A stretch of DNA of 64,000 bases from the NCBI RefSeq assembly GCF_008831285.2, contig NC_045143.1, positions 9,927,503 through 9,991,502 of the forward strand, read 5' to 3'. Position 1 is the stretch's first letter; every line of letters begins with the position of its first letter. Of this stretch, positions 49,301-62,500 are shown in pieces. The position numbers and the translations under genes were made by a program. The notes under the pieces are model-generated. The model saw only the letters and a program-made list of their open reading frames with translations. It was not told where the DNA came from and ran no database searches. The DNA is from Nymphaea colorata (taxonomy: Eukaryota; Streptophyta; Magnoliopsida; Nymphaeales; Nymphaeaceae).

Positions 49301-52300
49301 ACATCATCTAGTGGTTTGCCAAGTTAGTTGATCACCTAATCAAACCCGATATAGTCCTGGAATTTGTGAGTTGCCTCAATTCAATCGAGCCATCCCCCGT
49401 CGAAGGGCACCTATGGGGTGGCTCGAGCCGATCATCATACGAGTCAAGGCGCAACAGGGGTATTCGCTTCAGCCAACTCTATGGCTTCTATCGCCATCAA
49501 CCAAGGAGGTCCATGAAAAGCAGGGTATCCCATCAAAAATAGCTCATCACCTCCACTCCTCTGAAAAGAGCAACCCCGTCCCGAAAGGAACCAATATGAG
49601 CTCTCGAAGGGCCCTCATCACCAAGTTAGGGTTCTCATGGCATGAGCGCCACTTGATGGGCTCTACGAGTGAGATGACCAAGTCATGAGGCCATGCTGGA
49701 GTATCGGCAATCTCCTCAAGGGGTTGGCCAAGGAGTCAATCATCCATACAATACTCTATGTAGGCACCCATGCAAACGGCCAATAAGCTATGGCAACTGT
49801 TGAAGAAAGGGGCTCACTAACCTCTCCATGCTTAGGCATCTCATGTAGCACCGTCACATGTTGGGCACACACCGGAAGGGCTAATGGCCAAGAATGGATG
49901 TCATGTGGATATGCAGCACCATATCTACCCCTTTGGAAGTCAAAACATCCATGTCACTCGTGGAGGTACATATCGGATTGTCATCTCAGCACCAAGGCTC
50001 GAAGAAGGGAATACGAGCATTGGTCCCTCACACCACATCACTCCAAGGGAAAGATACTCCTGGACCTTGCACTCAACCTCGAGTGTCACAGAAGCACCAA
50101 TAAATCATGTAATGACTCGGCCATGTCATTCAACTTACTTTGCATGTTGGTACCCAACTACTCGATCGAGAATGGTCAGGCCAAACCACAACCACAAGCT
50201 GCTAAAAAAGAGATGTAGCGTGTGCGACAAACCTGGACCTGCATTAGAGCCATCCTAGTCAGGAGCCCTCGGCTAGCCTTCTTAACAACTACAGCCATCA
50301 GTCGTGGCCAAGGCTCACTTCGGCCATGGGCATCACCTATGCCCCTTGCACACCATGTGTCAATCGAGCTTTGTCATTGAGCCCAGTGATGCAAAGAAGA
50401 AATCAGGCACACGCAAGAGATCAGACCACACTCCGAGCATGATCCTTTGGATGACCCAACGCACTAGGCTCTTTATTTTGCTCTTTTACTTGTTTATGTT
50501 TTGTTATTTATTGTTTTCCAAATATGACCAGTTATATATAGTTGCTAACTTTTGTTATTTTTCATGTCGATCAATGAAGAGATTTCCGTTGAATGGCATC
50601 ACCCTATAGCATAGACTAGTGTAGATTTGAAGATTCTAACATTGCTGGCGTGGTTCTCCAGCTTCACAAGGATATTCAAATGTGTTGTAGCCGTAGGTTG
50701 TGTTCTCCAACAACACGAAGCTGCATTTGGAGATTCATACACAAGCATTCCAGCCGATTTTGATCATTCGTTGGAAGTCTATTCTTCATTGTCCATGGTT
50801 TTGTCAATAAGAGAATGATTCCCAATGATTCACAGCGTAGATTCAATCGTTTCGTAGTGATTTCAATCACTTTTTATCCTCTAAAATCTCTGTCGCAGTT
50901 CTTATTCCTTTCCACCGACCGCGCTATATTCCCAACTGACTTTTGGCATCACCGGCGATCGGATCGACGATCAGACGGTGGGAAAGATTCCTACGGTCTT
51001 TATGAATCTAAGAGTTATTACGCAACTCCATCCGACCTTAGACGAGTCACTTCGATCCAGCAAATCTCGGTGTGGTTTAAGGACTTTCCGATGTTGTCCA
51101 GCATTGGGTCTAAGCACCCATTGGGACCAATCATCCCACAGGTATGCAATTCCTAACCATCTTTAATGGATTTCGTGTGCGTTGATCGGTTAATAAATTA
51201 TCTGGGTTGTGTTCATCTTTTTCGGCGTAACCCATGCTTTTTTCGGCAACAAATCATGTGCTTTGGTAGACAAAATGTGTGGATGAGTGGGGCATCAGAT
51301 TGCTAACGTACAAAACTTTTCATCTAGTATAAATATGCGTCAAATGGGCATGTAAATTGCCAGATTCAAGCACCCAAAGACAATTGCTCTGTTTCAACGA
51401 GTTTCCGACAAAATCCAGCCAATTTTCGACGATATTGCGACGCATTCGACCGTCGGATACTCCATCAAACGTGCCAACAGGTTCTTGGTTGGATTCCGTG
51501 CAAATCAAGAGTTTACACGCCGATATCCAACAAAAATCGAAGGAGATATGGCATTTGAAGTTTCGGCAGAAATTTACTGCATTTTCCAACAAAATTCTCT
51601 TTTTCTAGTGAAACGTGATTTTCCGACAGGCATATTCCGACAATTCATCTTGTTTGATGGCAGCTCGATGTGTCCTGCCCTTGTCACCTCTGACATTGTC
51701 ATGTCCTGCACGAGTGTGTCCTCTAAAGTCGTGTTCCATGCCGAATCCCGTTGCACCCCCCCCCCCACCCAGTGTGTCCCACCTCATGTCGGTGTGTCTC
51801 GTTGCCTTTTTCAGCATGTCTCACCCTCTTGCCCAGTCTTCTAAAGCCGCTCGGCCACACGGCCACACCTTGCCAGCCTTCCATGCATCTGCACGACCAC
51901 CACCAACAGCAGCTCGGCCAAACCTTCGGCCACGCGGCCAAGCTCTAATCACTCTGGTCAGGGAATTCCATTATTTGTCTACGCATCAATCTATTGCCTA
52001 CTCCAGCTAATTCCATGTCAATCCCTCCTTTCTTAAATTCCTTTGTCTCTTCTACATTATTTGCCTTTTTCTCTTAAATTCATTGTGCATCAATCTTCCT
52101 CCACAGTTCTCTACATGAATCTTCAGTCACTTAAATCCTATTTCCCGGAATCAGATCATAAAACCCTGAATCTGATTTTTTTTCAATCAAAATCTAAATC
52201 AACCCTTCCTTGACTATTTGTGTGAATCTGATTACCCAAGTCAAAGGTTGTGAAATCAGATTTCTTCTTTGCCCTTGTCGAGCTTACTGGCAAAACAGCA

Positions 52301-55300
52301 ACTGATATTTTCCATTGTTTTTCTTCACATGTGATTTGTCGTTCTTGTCATGCCATCTTGCCTCCATTCTTTTGGTCTACAACCAAATGACCAGCATATA
52401 TCATCAGAAAAAGGGACCAGAACAGCTGGTACTTAATGGTGATAATAAAAAATGGATCAATCTGCTATTTTGAACTGGTTTTTGCAGCTCCTCAAAAAAA
52501 AAAAAAATCTGCAATAGGAAGGATCTGAGCATTCTTTGCACTAGGGTTACGCATTCTTTTATGTTGGACTGCTTTGGTTGATAGTCCTCTTCTGTTCTGT
52601 GCCCTTCAAATTCATCATATCACTCATCACAATGGATCTACGTCACATGGGTGCGGGGTGCCGGAGAGGGTGCCAGCATGGCACATCCCAAAAGACTTGG
52701 GTGCAGGGGTACGGCGAGGGTACATATATTTTACTTTTCTTCATGTAAATAAAGAAAGAGAGGGAGAGAGAGAAGAAAAAGAAAGGGGAAAACAAATTGA
52801 AAGTAAATAAGAGAGGGTGTGGTTGGGGTGGGTGCTGCCTCTTTTTTGAATACTGACATAGAAATCGGGTTATTTCTTATCTCAGTGGCCTTTCGTTAAT
52901 TTTTTTTCAATCAACTTGCTTGAAAAACTTGATAATTCTAACTTTTTGACCAAGAAGAGGCAGATAATCCATTATGGACCAAAACCTTTCTAGACATCTG
53001 GATGGAACAATCGAGTTCCATCAAATGTTGTCTCCTGAGCAAAGGAGGATGACAAAGGGGTTGCTACCATCAAAAACTGTCTGGGATCCTGATTTCATAC
53101 TTTGGATAAAAAGATATCAAGCTATTGTTGCTTTTTCCTTCTACACTTTCTCAAGAGGTGTTAGAAAAAAATTCAAATGATTGTATGGGAGCGGAGATGT
53201 GGACCAATCTAGTCTGGATTCCGAACCTATGCTCAGATATCTGAAGCAAGGATTTTGTACCCTACATGTGAGTTTTAGTTATTGAAGAAGAGTTCACATC
53301 AACTATGGAATATCTAAAAGGATGAAAAATATCACTAATAAGTAATCAGCTAGCTAGCTATTAAGGGATGTTTAGTGCATGAAACAAAGTGCAGTAAGCT
53401 CTCATTTGGGTCCAGGATATCATGTTTTTGCTACATCCTTGCCTTGTCTATATTGCCTACATTTGAGGACCTATGTGTAAAGTTGTTGCAACATGGGACG
53501 ACAATTAAAGGATTTTCTAAGGATATGCATACCGACAAGCACAAAACATGTCATTTTTACTGTGACAGCTTATGAGTATGGAAGAGGAGTAACTAGTTTT
53601 CAGGGAGGCCGTGACCAAACAAGAGGTGGCTTAGGTGGTTGAGGGAATATTCCTATACCTAACATGCCACCTAACTTTAATGCAAAAAAATCAAAAATCT
53701 GAAGTTCATCTCCACTTGTTTCTTTTGTAACAGGAGAGGTTGCATCAAAGCAAACTATAAATAAAGCAAAATTATAAAAACTAACTATGAGGAATTAAAC
53801 ACATCAAAAACAGTCTGATGTGAAGCAACTTCTGTTACAAAAATATAACACCTTTGCGTGACTGAATGCAAAACAAAATATTCTCTGGGACAGCAATCCA
53901 TATGGGACATGATGTTGGTAAGTTGTCTAACTTTGTTCCTTACTTAGGTAAAAGTAATACAATTGTCGGAGATAGATTTTCTCATTCAATTTTTCATATT
54001 GGAAATGCAACTATTCCTCTGTCCAACTCATCAATTACTTTAACGAATACCCTTCATGCACCTAATATCAAAAGAACGTAGTTTTTTTATCTGAACATGC
54101 TGATGGGTGTGAATTCCTCTGCTCATTGCTGTATTTATTCCCTCTTTTGTGCATGTCAAGGACCTAACAGGGGAGATGTTCACTGAAGGAAAACAACATA
54201 AAAACATGCACATCTTCAAGGAAGATCCTTCTGCACATGCGCTGTTCATGCCCATCTTCACTTGAGGCTCTCATCATTGTCATCATATTTATATGACCAA
54301 ATGTCTAAGGACGTCCCCTTATTCCCTCTCATTATGGAACTTATTATTAACTTATCTTCAACAATAGTTACTTCCATTATACTTGGATTATGGTACTTTA
54401 TGAAACATAAAGCTGAAGTTTTTGAGTTGTTTCATAATTTTCAAGCTTTTGACAAGAAACATGTATCTGAGAGTGCATTGTGTTGTATTTCAATGTGATG
54501 GAGTGGGAATTTTTTTCTCCAAAGACTCCATTACTTTTCCCCAAAATTATGGAATATATCATTACATATTTTTGCCCACGTTCAACTTAAGAGAATGGAA
54601 TTGCTGAATATCGCCATGCTGTTGAAAGTGCAATAAGTATGATCTATGATAGCAATATACCTACCAATTTGTGGACATAAATTTTTCATTCAGCAGTGGC
54701 CATAAGTTTTTCATTCAGCAGTTTATATTGACAGATCAGCTGCCTACAGCAATTCTGAGAAATAGGTCATCTTATTTCGCTCTTTTTGATGTTTGTTCTG
54801 AATCTTCTGATTATAGCTATTTTTGTACCTTTAAACATGTTCGTTATGTACATATGACCGGCTTTTGAGAAATTACCCAAGACAAAGTTGTAAGTGAAGG
54901 CCTGTTAGATATATAACAAAAAATACTATTGCTATGAACCTTTCAGTGAGAAAATCAAGACCTCAAGAATCGTTGCTTATGATGAGTTGAATTTTGATTA
55001 TCAGAATGTTCTCAAATTACTGACCTCCACCATTGAAGTTCATTTATAAATGGTTGGTACAGAATTTTTTGCAAGCACAGGAAAAATTTGTTCCCCAGCT
55101 TGTAGTTAGAGGGAAACAGCTCCTTAGCTAGGCAAGAACAATCATGAAAAAGTGCCTAACCATCCATCCTTAGAAGGCGATAGATTCAAGGGCACTACTT
55201 ACAGCAAACCAAGGATCCTTTCCTTATTCCAGATGCAGAAACAAATACTCCCTCTAACAATCCATCAGATGTCAGGAACCTAATCAGACACTACTTACAG

Positions 55301-58300
55301 CAAACCAGGGATCCTTTCATTATTCCAGATGCAGAAACAAATACTCCCTCTAACAATCCATCAGATGTCATGAACCTAATCAGATTTGACATCCAGTGGA
55401 GAGGTGGGTCAGTTATGAGAGTTTCACAATGAAATTGTACTTGTTTTTCCAAATCTACACAAAGAAGCATGGGCGTGGCACCCAGAAAGCTGTCCTGGAA
55501 ATTCATGGGGTCAAAAATGTGTACACAAAATCAAATATAGACCACATGAGATTATCAAAAGATACAAAGTCAAACTTCTTGCAATGGGGTTCAAACAACA
55601 TGGACAGGACTGAGATAGAGATTCAGTCCCATAATCAAAACAGAGAGAATTCAAATCATACCATCCTTGGCTGCAGAGCATCGATGAACATTAAGTCAAG
55701 TTGATAATATAAAGTATCTTTTCAGTCACAAATTCATGGACTATTCGCTGCCTACTGCCAACTGCACATCTTCCTACGAATAAACTAGATTCTAACAGCT
55801 TCACTCTGCTGTAAGTTGAGACAGTTGAAATTTTAGTATTCCCATTAAAATAATATATTGTACTTCAAAGTTACCTGTATATTTGGGTCACCACAAATAT
55901 TTCTATGGTCCTTCGTCCAAGTTCTGTAAGGCGTCTTTCATCACGTTCAATTGAGTCTTTGTTGAAGTCCTCTCCAGAATTTCCTTCCTAAGAAGCATAG
56001 ACAACCATAAAATCTATGTCAAGCAGGAGGGAAAAGCACCCCCCAGAAAATGAACCAACAAACCGCAAAGAGAAAGACAACCACCAATCAGAAAGCAAAG
56101 GACAATAAGCAAATTTTGACAAGCATATGCCAAGGTTAGTTAGGATCAAGACTCGTTGATACAGTGGCCAGTCCCTGATACTTAACAAATTGAGCTTAAA
56201 ATTAGAGTTAAAAAGGTCCAAGTTAAGTATCCAAATGTAGGACAAGATTGTTTATTTGATAAGAAAGCTTCCCCAAGAATTGCCTTGTTCAACAAACTGA
56301 ACAACTGAACACATTTCCTCCTCACCTTAAAAAGGCCCAGTTCCATCAGGCCATTATGTTAATAAATCCCTTTTGGCATAACAGAGACTTTTTTAAAGTT
56401 TCATGTTTTCCCTTTCAAAAATCATTGGATGGTAAAGCACTTCCTTTAATTCCCTTCCAGGAATCCAGAGTCTTTTGCCAAGGAAAAGGTGTTAACTTAA
56501 TGTGAAAGCAAACAGGAACACCAGCACAAACTCTTGTTGGCAATGTATCTGACATTTCTAAAATTGTGTAATAACAGATTGACAATCCAAGTTCACCTTT
56601 GTTCGATTTTGAGGACCTTTGTCATCCTTCAGTGGAGGTAAAGATTCTGCTGCAGCCCTCTCAAGCAACTCCAACACATCATCAGCCAACACAAACATAT
56701 CCTTTTCAACACGAACAATTGGAGGAGATGATTCCTCCAGTTCTATCAATTTTACTCTCAACTTTTGGTTTGAACTTTGGCTTTCAAGAGCCTTCAGACC
56801 ACTGTAGAGAGAATCCATGACCAGTGTTGAGGTGACTTCCTTCTCTATGAAGAATTGTTTAACAACATGCTTCAAGATGGTATCATTTTTCTCTCTGGAC
56901 ATTCGACGTCTAGCATTATGGTCCATTCCTAACCAAAACGCACAGAAGCTGCGAAAAGTTCAATAACATTCAGTTCATAAAAACATGTGACAGACCCATG
57001 AAGAAAATCTAATAAACTAACATTACACATGTCTTGCAGCTATAACCTCTAAAGCTATAAGCTTCAAAATTCAAATCTAAAGAATTAAGAAATACCTTGA
57101 CCATCTAGGTTGGTCTTCAATCAGTTTCCCAAGTTTAGTCCTCCTCTCTTCAACAAACCGACGGCAAATTCCCTCAACATTTGTCAGATATACTCGCACA
57201 AGTTCCCGTCTATATTGACAGTCAAGACAGCGGAAAGGACGATCTGACTTCTCTCTGATAAAAAAATAAGCTTGAAAGATTAGATGCCAATAAACGAAAA
57301 AATTTATAAGATTCAGTAATGACAACAATATATGGCACTTGAATGCTAGTAAATCCAAAGAAAGCCACTCAATCTACAATTTCCAGGATTGTAATCACTG
57401 CTTGCTTGGCGAAGTAAAAAAAAAAAAGAAAAAAAAAAAGGAAACCAAATCAGGAAAAGGACAATAAGCAACTATACAGTATGCAGAAGAGAAAGACTTA
57501 GGAAAATGCATATTGACCTACAATATGCTCCTGTTTCTGCTTGATGTATTTTGAGGCCACAACATTTCAAAAATCATTAGACACAAGATAGTGAGTATAA
57601 ATTAGCTCAAAGGCAATGAAAAGCATTAAGAAAAGTGTCTTGGGGAAACAACAAGGATAACTCAGGAATTCCAGGATGAAGACAAAGGACAAAGCAACTT
57701 AATTTAGCTAAATCCTGCTGTTCGCCAGGCTTATCAAAGACAACACATCTTGGCAGGTTCAATACTGTAAAGCAACCATAGCCTTGATGCATCATCAACG
57801 CACATCCAAATAGGTAGCTTAGCAGTATAAAGGAAAGCAAAGAAGAGGAAGATATACAGAACAATAAAAGCTGGTGATAGTCAATGGTCAAGCATTGTCA
57901 CAAGTAAAATATTCTCAGGTTTTTGATGGTGAGATTATTTTTGGCAAAGTTGTTTTCCAGGGAAATTCTCAGAAAAATGAAAAAAATAATCCAAAAATTA
58001 GGTAAAAAAAAAACTGGGAAATTAATAAGAAATTAAAAATTAAGATAAAATGAAAAAGTAAATGTTTTAAAGATGGTAAACAACCTCATTTAAGTTTAAA
58101 ATTTGGATCCATGATGATTTTGATTTTAAAAATGAGAAAAACAGAAAACAGGAAAAAGCTTGATAAAAATGCAATAATTTTTTTTCACATGTTTTTTCAA
58201 AAAAAAAAAGTTTTTTCGTGCTCTCATATTTTTTAAAATATTGTGATACCTGTGATGATGTAGTCAAGTCATACAAATTACGTTCTGATTCTCCGAAGCC

Positions 58301-59501
58301 TGGACAAGGTTACTAGACAAAAAGAAGTATGTACAAATCATCAATGTCATAAGAAAGATAATTCAGTTCAGCACAGACATGTTCTGAAAAAAAGGTTCAC
58401 CAAATGTAGAAGATAACACCAGATCATTTGGTAAAATGTTTGTATTCTAAAGAAAGATGGAACTGTCATTCTGAGTGGCCCTACGAAGATCATAAAGGTC
58501 ACTGTGCACCTCCCAATCAATCTTACAACTCATAATGTTCGGCACGTAATCACTCAGGATATAAAACAATACCCTCGGGTATAATCCATCATGTCTTCCC
58601 ATCTACATGGGAACATCCTCTACCTCATCATGGACCAAACAACACTCACTAAACTCTCACTGAAGCATTGGAAACCTAAACCATGATGGTTTACATACCC
58701 TCTAAAAACAAGATCTTTAGTCAGGTCACCTCATATATCAAATCCATAAAATAGTAATCATGTTAAGAGCGACTTCATTTGGTAGGTCCAAAAAAGAAAG
58801 AGTTGAAGAAAGATGCTGAACTACCAAAATGAACCATGGGCAGGAAGCTCCATGCTGTCAATCATAAAATGATCTCAAGACAAATTTTGCTCATTTTCTT
58901 TGCCAGTTCAAACAAAAATGAGCAGGATTGGCACCCTAGCGTAGTTGTCAAAATGAGAAGTCAGCCAAAGGATGTTCACGACCCTATAAGGACTAGTCGG
59001 TCAAAGACTTCAAAGTTGATTGGCTAAAACTAAATAAACAAATATATACATGCCCCAGAAAATATGAAGACAACAAAGACTAATTATGAGTCACCATATC
59101 AATTTAATTGGATGATTTACAATTGCGTGTAAAACAACTAGCCGAAGTACAAGATGATCTCCACCTTTTTTAGAAGTTACTTTACATGGGGCATTAGCTA
59201 CCTTATCATCTAGATAAGATGGCTTGCTCAAAGTCTTGTAATTGCTAAAGCACATATCTATGAGCCCTATGCACATGCACGCATCTAAAGATTCTCCACA
59301 GACACATGCACATGTGCACGCACACACATAGATGTGTACATCCGGAAAACTACCTTCATCAAAGTTAAGTCTATAGGATTAGCAGGTATGAGAGAAAAAC
59401 TACCTTAATCTAACATATCTGCTCTACTACATGTAGCAGACCATGAATCCATGATATTTACCCAGACTGTGCAGGACACACTATATTATTTTATGGGGGT
59501 C

Positions 59502-59534
<33 letters not shown>

Positions 59535-62500
59535 GACTAAGTACATAATAGACTAAAAAACACATCTAAACATACATGTTTGTATGTGCACAGTTTAGCT
59601 GCCCAAGAATGCAGTCCAGCATAATAACATTCTATCCTGTGCAAATGGGTCAGGCATTTGGACCAACCTTTCAAGGATAGAATGAAATTGTGCAAGACCT
59701 TCTCCTTATTCAAGTTCATCATTCTTGATAACTTTTTGTCACTTTGCATCTTCCGGCTTTTACAAGAAGTTTATGGTTATTTAAGTCGAAAAAACGATAA
59801 AATATTATTACAAAAACAACCTGAGAAGTGGTTGTAACAAATATGAAAAAGTACTTGATCCTTGACATGCATATCATGTCCCAAAGGAGGTCTGAGAATG
59901 CCAAATAGTTTTAAACCCCACATCAGGTATAGTTCATGATGAAGATGGGGCACAAGCAGCAATTGGAATTGCTTTTACCATAGGAAGCAATACATTTCTG
60001 AGAAAAATTGATGCTACAGACACGTAGTTACACAGGTTTTGTTGCTATTTAGCATAGAAAAAAAGATCGTCAGATACAAGCCTGAGAATACCTAATAACT
60101 TGAACCTGTGCCTTTATTACAAGTGTATCACCCACAATGAACCCATCAAACACTTTTGATAACTCCATGAACTTTTTCCAGCCCCAGTCATGTTCTTTCT
60201 TCCAAAACCGGTGCAGAGTATCTGCATGTGTTTCCCTTTTGGAAATCAGAAAAAGACATGGAAAAATGCATAGTGCATGAGAATGAACTATGGACTTCAA
60301 ATCGATAAACAAATGTTTATTACACACCGGAATACTTAGACTTCTTTGGATCTTTATTCACAACAGCTATTGTAAACTGTGCAAAGTGACTCCATCCTGT
60401 GAAATACAAGAAGAATAAGGTCACCAACCCAAAGGGAAAGAATTAAGAACGTATCATAATAAACTATGTCAGTCATATAACACATCACCTGGAAGAAGTT
60501 TGTCATGATTAGCAACACAAAGGAATAAAGAGAGATGGTTACACACATCACAACCCTGAGGGTAAACTAAGATATACCTGCAAAATATGTGTACAAACAA
60601 TAATGACAGGATATTAAAACCCAAACTATATGTAAATAGAACAGCAACATGAAACAAGAGAAAAAGCATGAATTAGATGTAGGGGTCCTTACCATTTATA
60701 TCCACCAACCTCAAACGCATTACTTCGGAGCTCTCTTTTGTTTATTTGTGAAAAATTTTCAATCTTCCAGGTAAATTTCCCATATAACTCAGATGGTTTT
60801 GGCCCTAAACCACAAAAGATCAACCTCCAATAACACATGGAATGATTTATGTTGTATGATCAACATGAGGAAAAATAAACAGAATCAAAATCTAACAGAC
60901 TATTATAAGTTCTTTTTTTTAAGTTCCATTGCTCAAGCAGCCTGTGAGGTGCACGCAAATCTTCCAGATTCCAGTTAGACGATCAGTGTTGAAAAAGCAA
61001 GCTAAAATAAAAGAAAAAAAATTCAACATAGTTAAGTGTGGAAAAACATATGGATTAAATGGCACATTCAATACAGAGGAAACAATCTATAAAGCTAATC
61101 TCGAGTGATTTCTCATACCTCGATTATCCAAGATACCACCCATGGAGTTAATGTAAACTAGATATTCAACAATACAAAACCAGTTTCCTAAATTCGTTCT
61201 GCACCTTTGTAAAATACTGTTTAGCTAGTCTCGCTTTCTTTTTCTCTTAGTTTCATAACCTGGTCCCAACTTGTGATAATGTTTTACTATTTTTTGACAC
61301 TAAAGCTCGAAAGGAACTAAAATTTGAATAATTCTTGACCCAATGAGGTACAATATTAGCATCACACCCGCTACCAATCCAAATGGTGTAACTGTGTAAG
61401 TAAAAAAGGATTAAGCTAGTGAAATACAGACCTTACACCAAGAAGCAGCTGACAGATAAAAAACCAAATGTGGCATAAAGTGATAGAAATAATTAATAGT
61501 CACAAAATTTGCAATGCCAATCAGAGGAAAAATAATGTTTGCAACCCCCCCACGAGCATGTGAATAACAGCAGGAAAGGAAGAAGTATTGTGACCGTTCA
61601 CCATAAACAAGCTACAGAAAAATGGACATATGGTGCATCACAAAAAGTCATAAAGATGAGCAATTGGCTATAACGCTATAGTAATAAGTGTGTTCACATC
61701 CCAAAAATAATAATAATAAAATACGGTTCCACAAAAAAGTAAGAGTCAAACCAGAGGGCCACTTCCCTTCAAACAAGGCAACTACAACATGCAAAAATTA
61801 AGGGCACAAATCACATGCCGAAAGATCCAAGAAGTAGCACATTGATGAAACGAGTATTAGTCTTGGAAATTTGAATAGGAAAAGGAAAGTATAGGAGAGA
61901 GGGGTCAGAGAATACAAAGCAAAATGGTACTAAATATTGCGAGAAAATTTTCTTTGTTTCTTTCTACACTTCAAAGAGTTCACGATAGAAAAGTGGCTGG
62001 TTTAAGAAAATTTTAATAGCAGAATTTTTCTCCCAATGATGACACTTTTTTTTTTCCAACCCAACCTTTTCCTCTCATTCTCCCACTTAAAAACATGTCA
62101 GGAGCATGAGCTTCAAATAAAACAAGAGGAAAGGCATCAAACAAAATGGACATTAATCACGTTGTTGTCGTTCACATTGTTAATTGTTTAACAAGCAGAT
62201 TTATCATTTATCCAGAATTCCTTAACATACACTTGATTGACAGAAAAATTTTCTCCGCCTACAGATGAACGGCAGCAAGCTCATGATCAAAACAAAAGCA
62301 ACATCGAACAAAGTGATGAAACCTATCCGCTGATGTAGTTCATATGCTTTACGAAACAAAAATGCTACCTATCCCGAATGCAACATAGACAACACCCCTT
62401 GGCAAAATAACCATAAAAAATGTGATGTCCTTAAAAGAGTATCTATGCAACAAATATAGAGATGCTCAATTACGGTAAGTAAGAAAGAGATTACGTTGAG

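Larger units (their letters stand above)
47014..55874 (-). other. Giant intron 8 of the TRAF/MATH gene
   Basis: 8861 bases between exons ending ATATACAG (55875) and beginning CAATAAGATT (47013), with GT at 55874-55873 and AG at 47015-47014. All other introns in the gene are under 4 kb. It hosts a solo LTR, a long inverted repeat, a half MITE and a decayed copia element, listed separately. No host gene was seen inside. Confidence 0.85.

Noticed and set aside
49371-50258. Several overlapping frames in the GC-rich loop of the inverted repeat
   Set aside because: Similar lengths in all three phases with no transposase, gag or polymerase motif point to stop-poor GC-rich DNA rather than genes.
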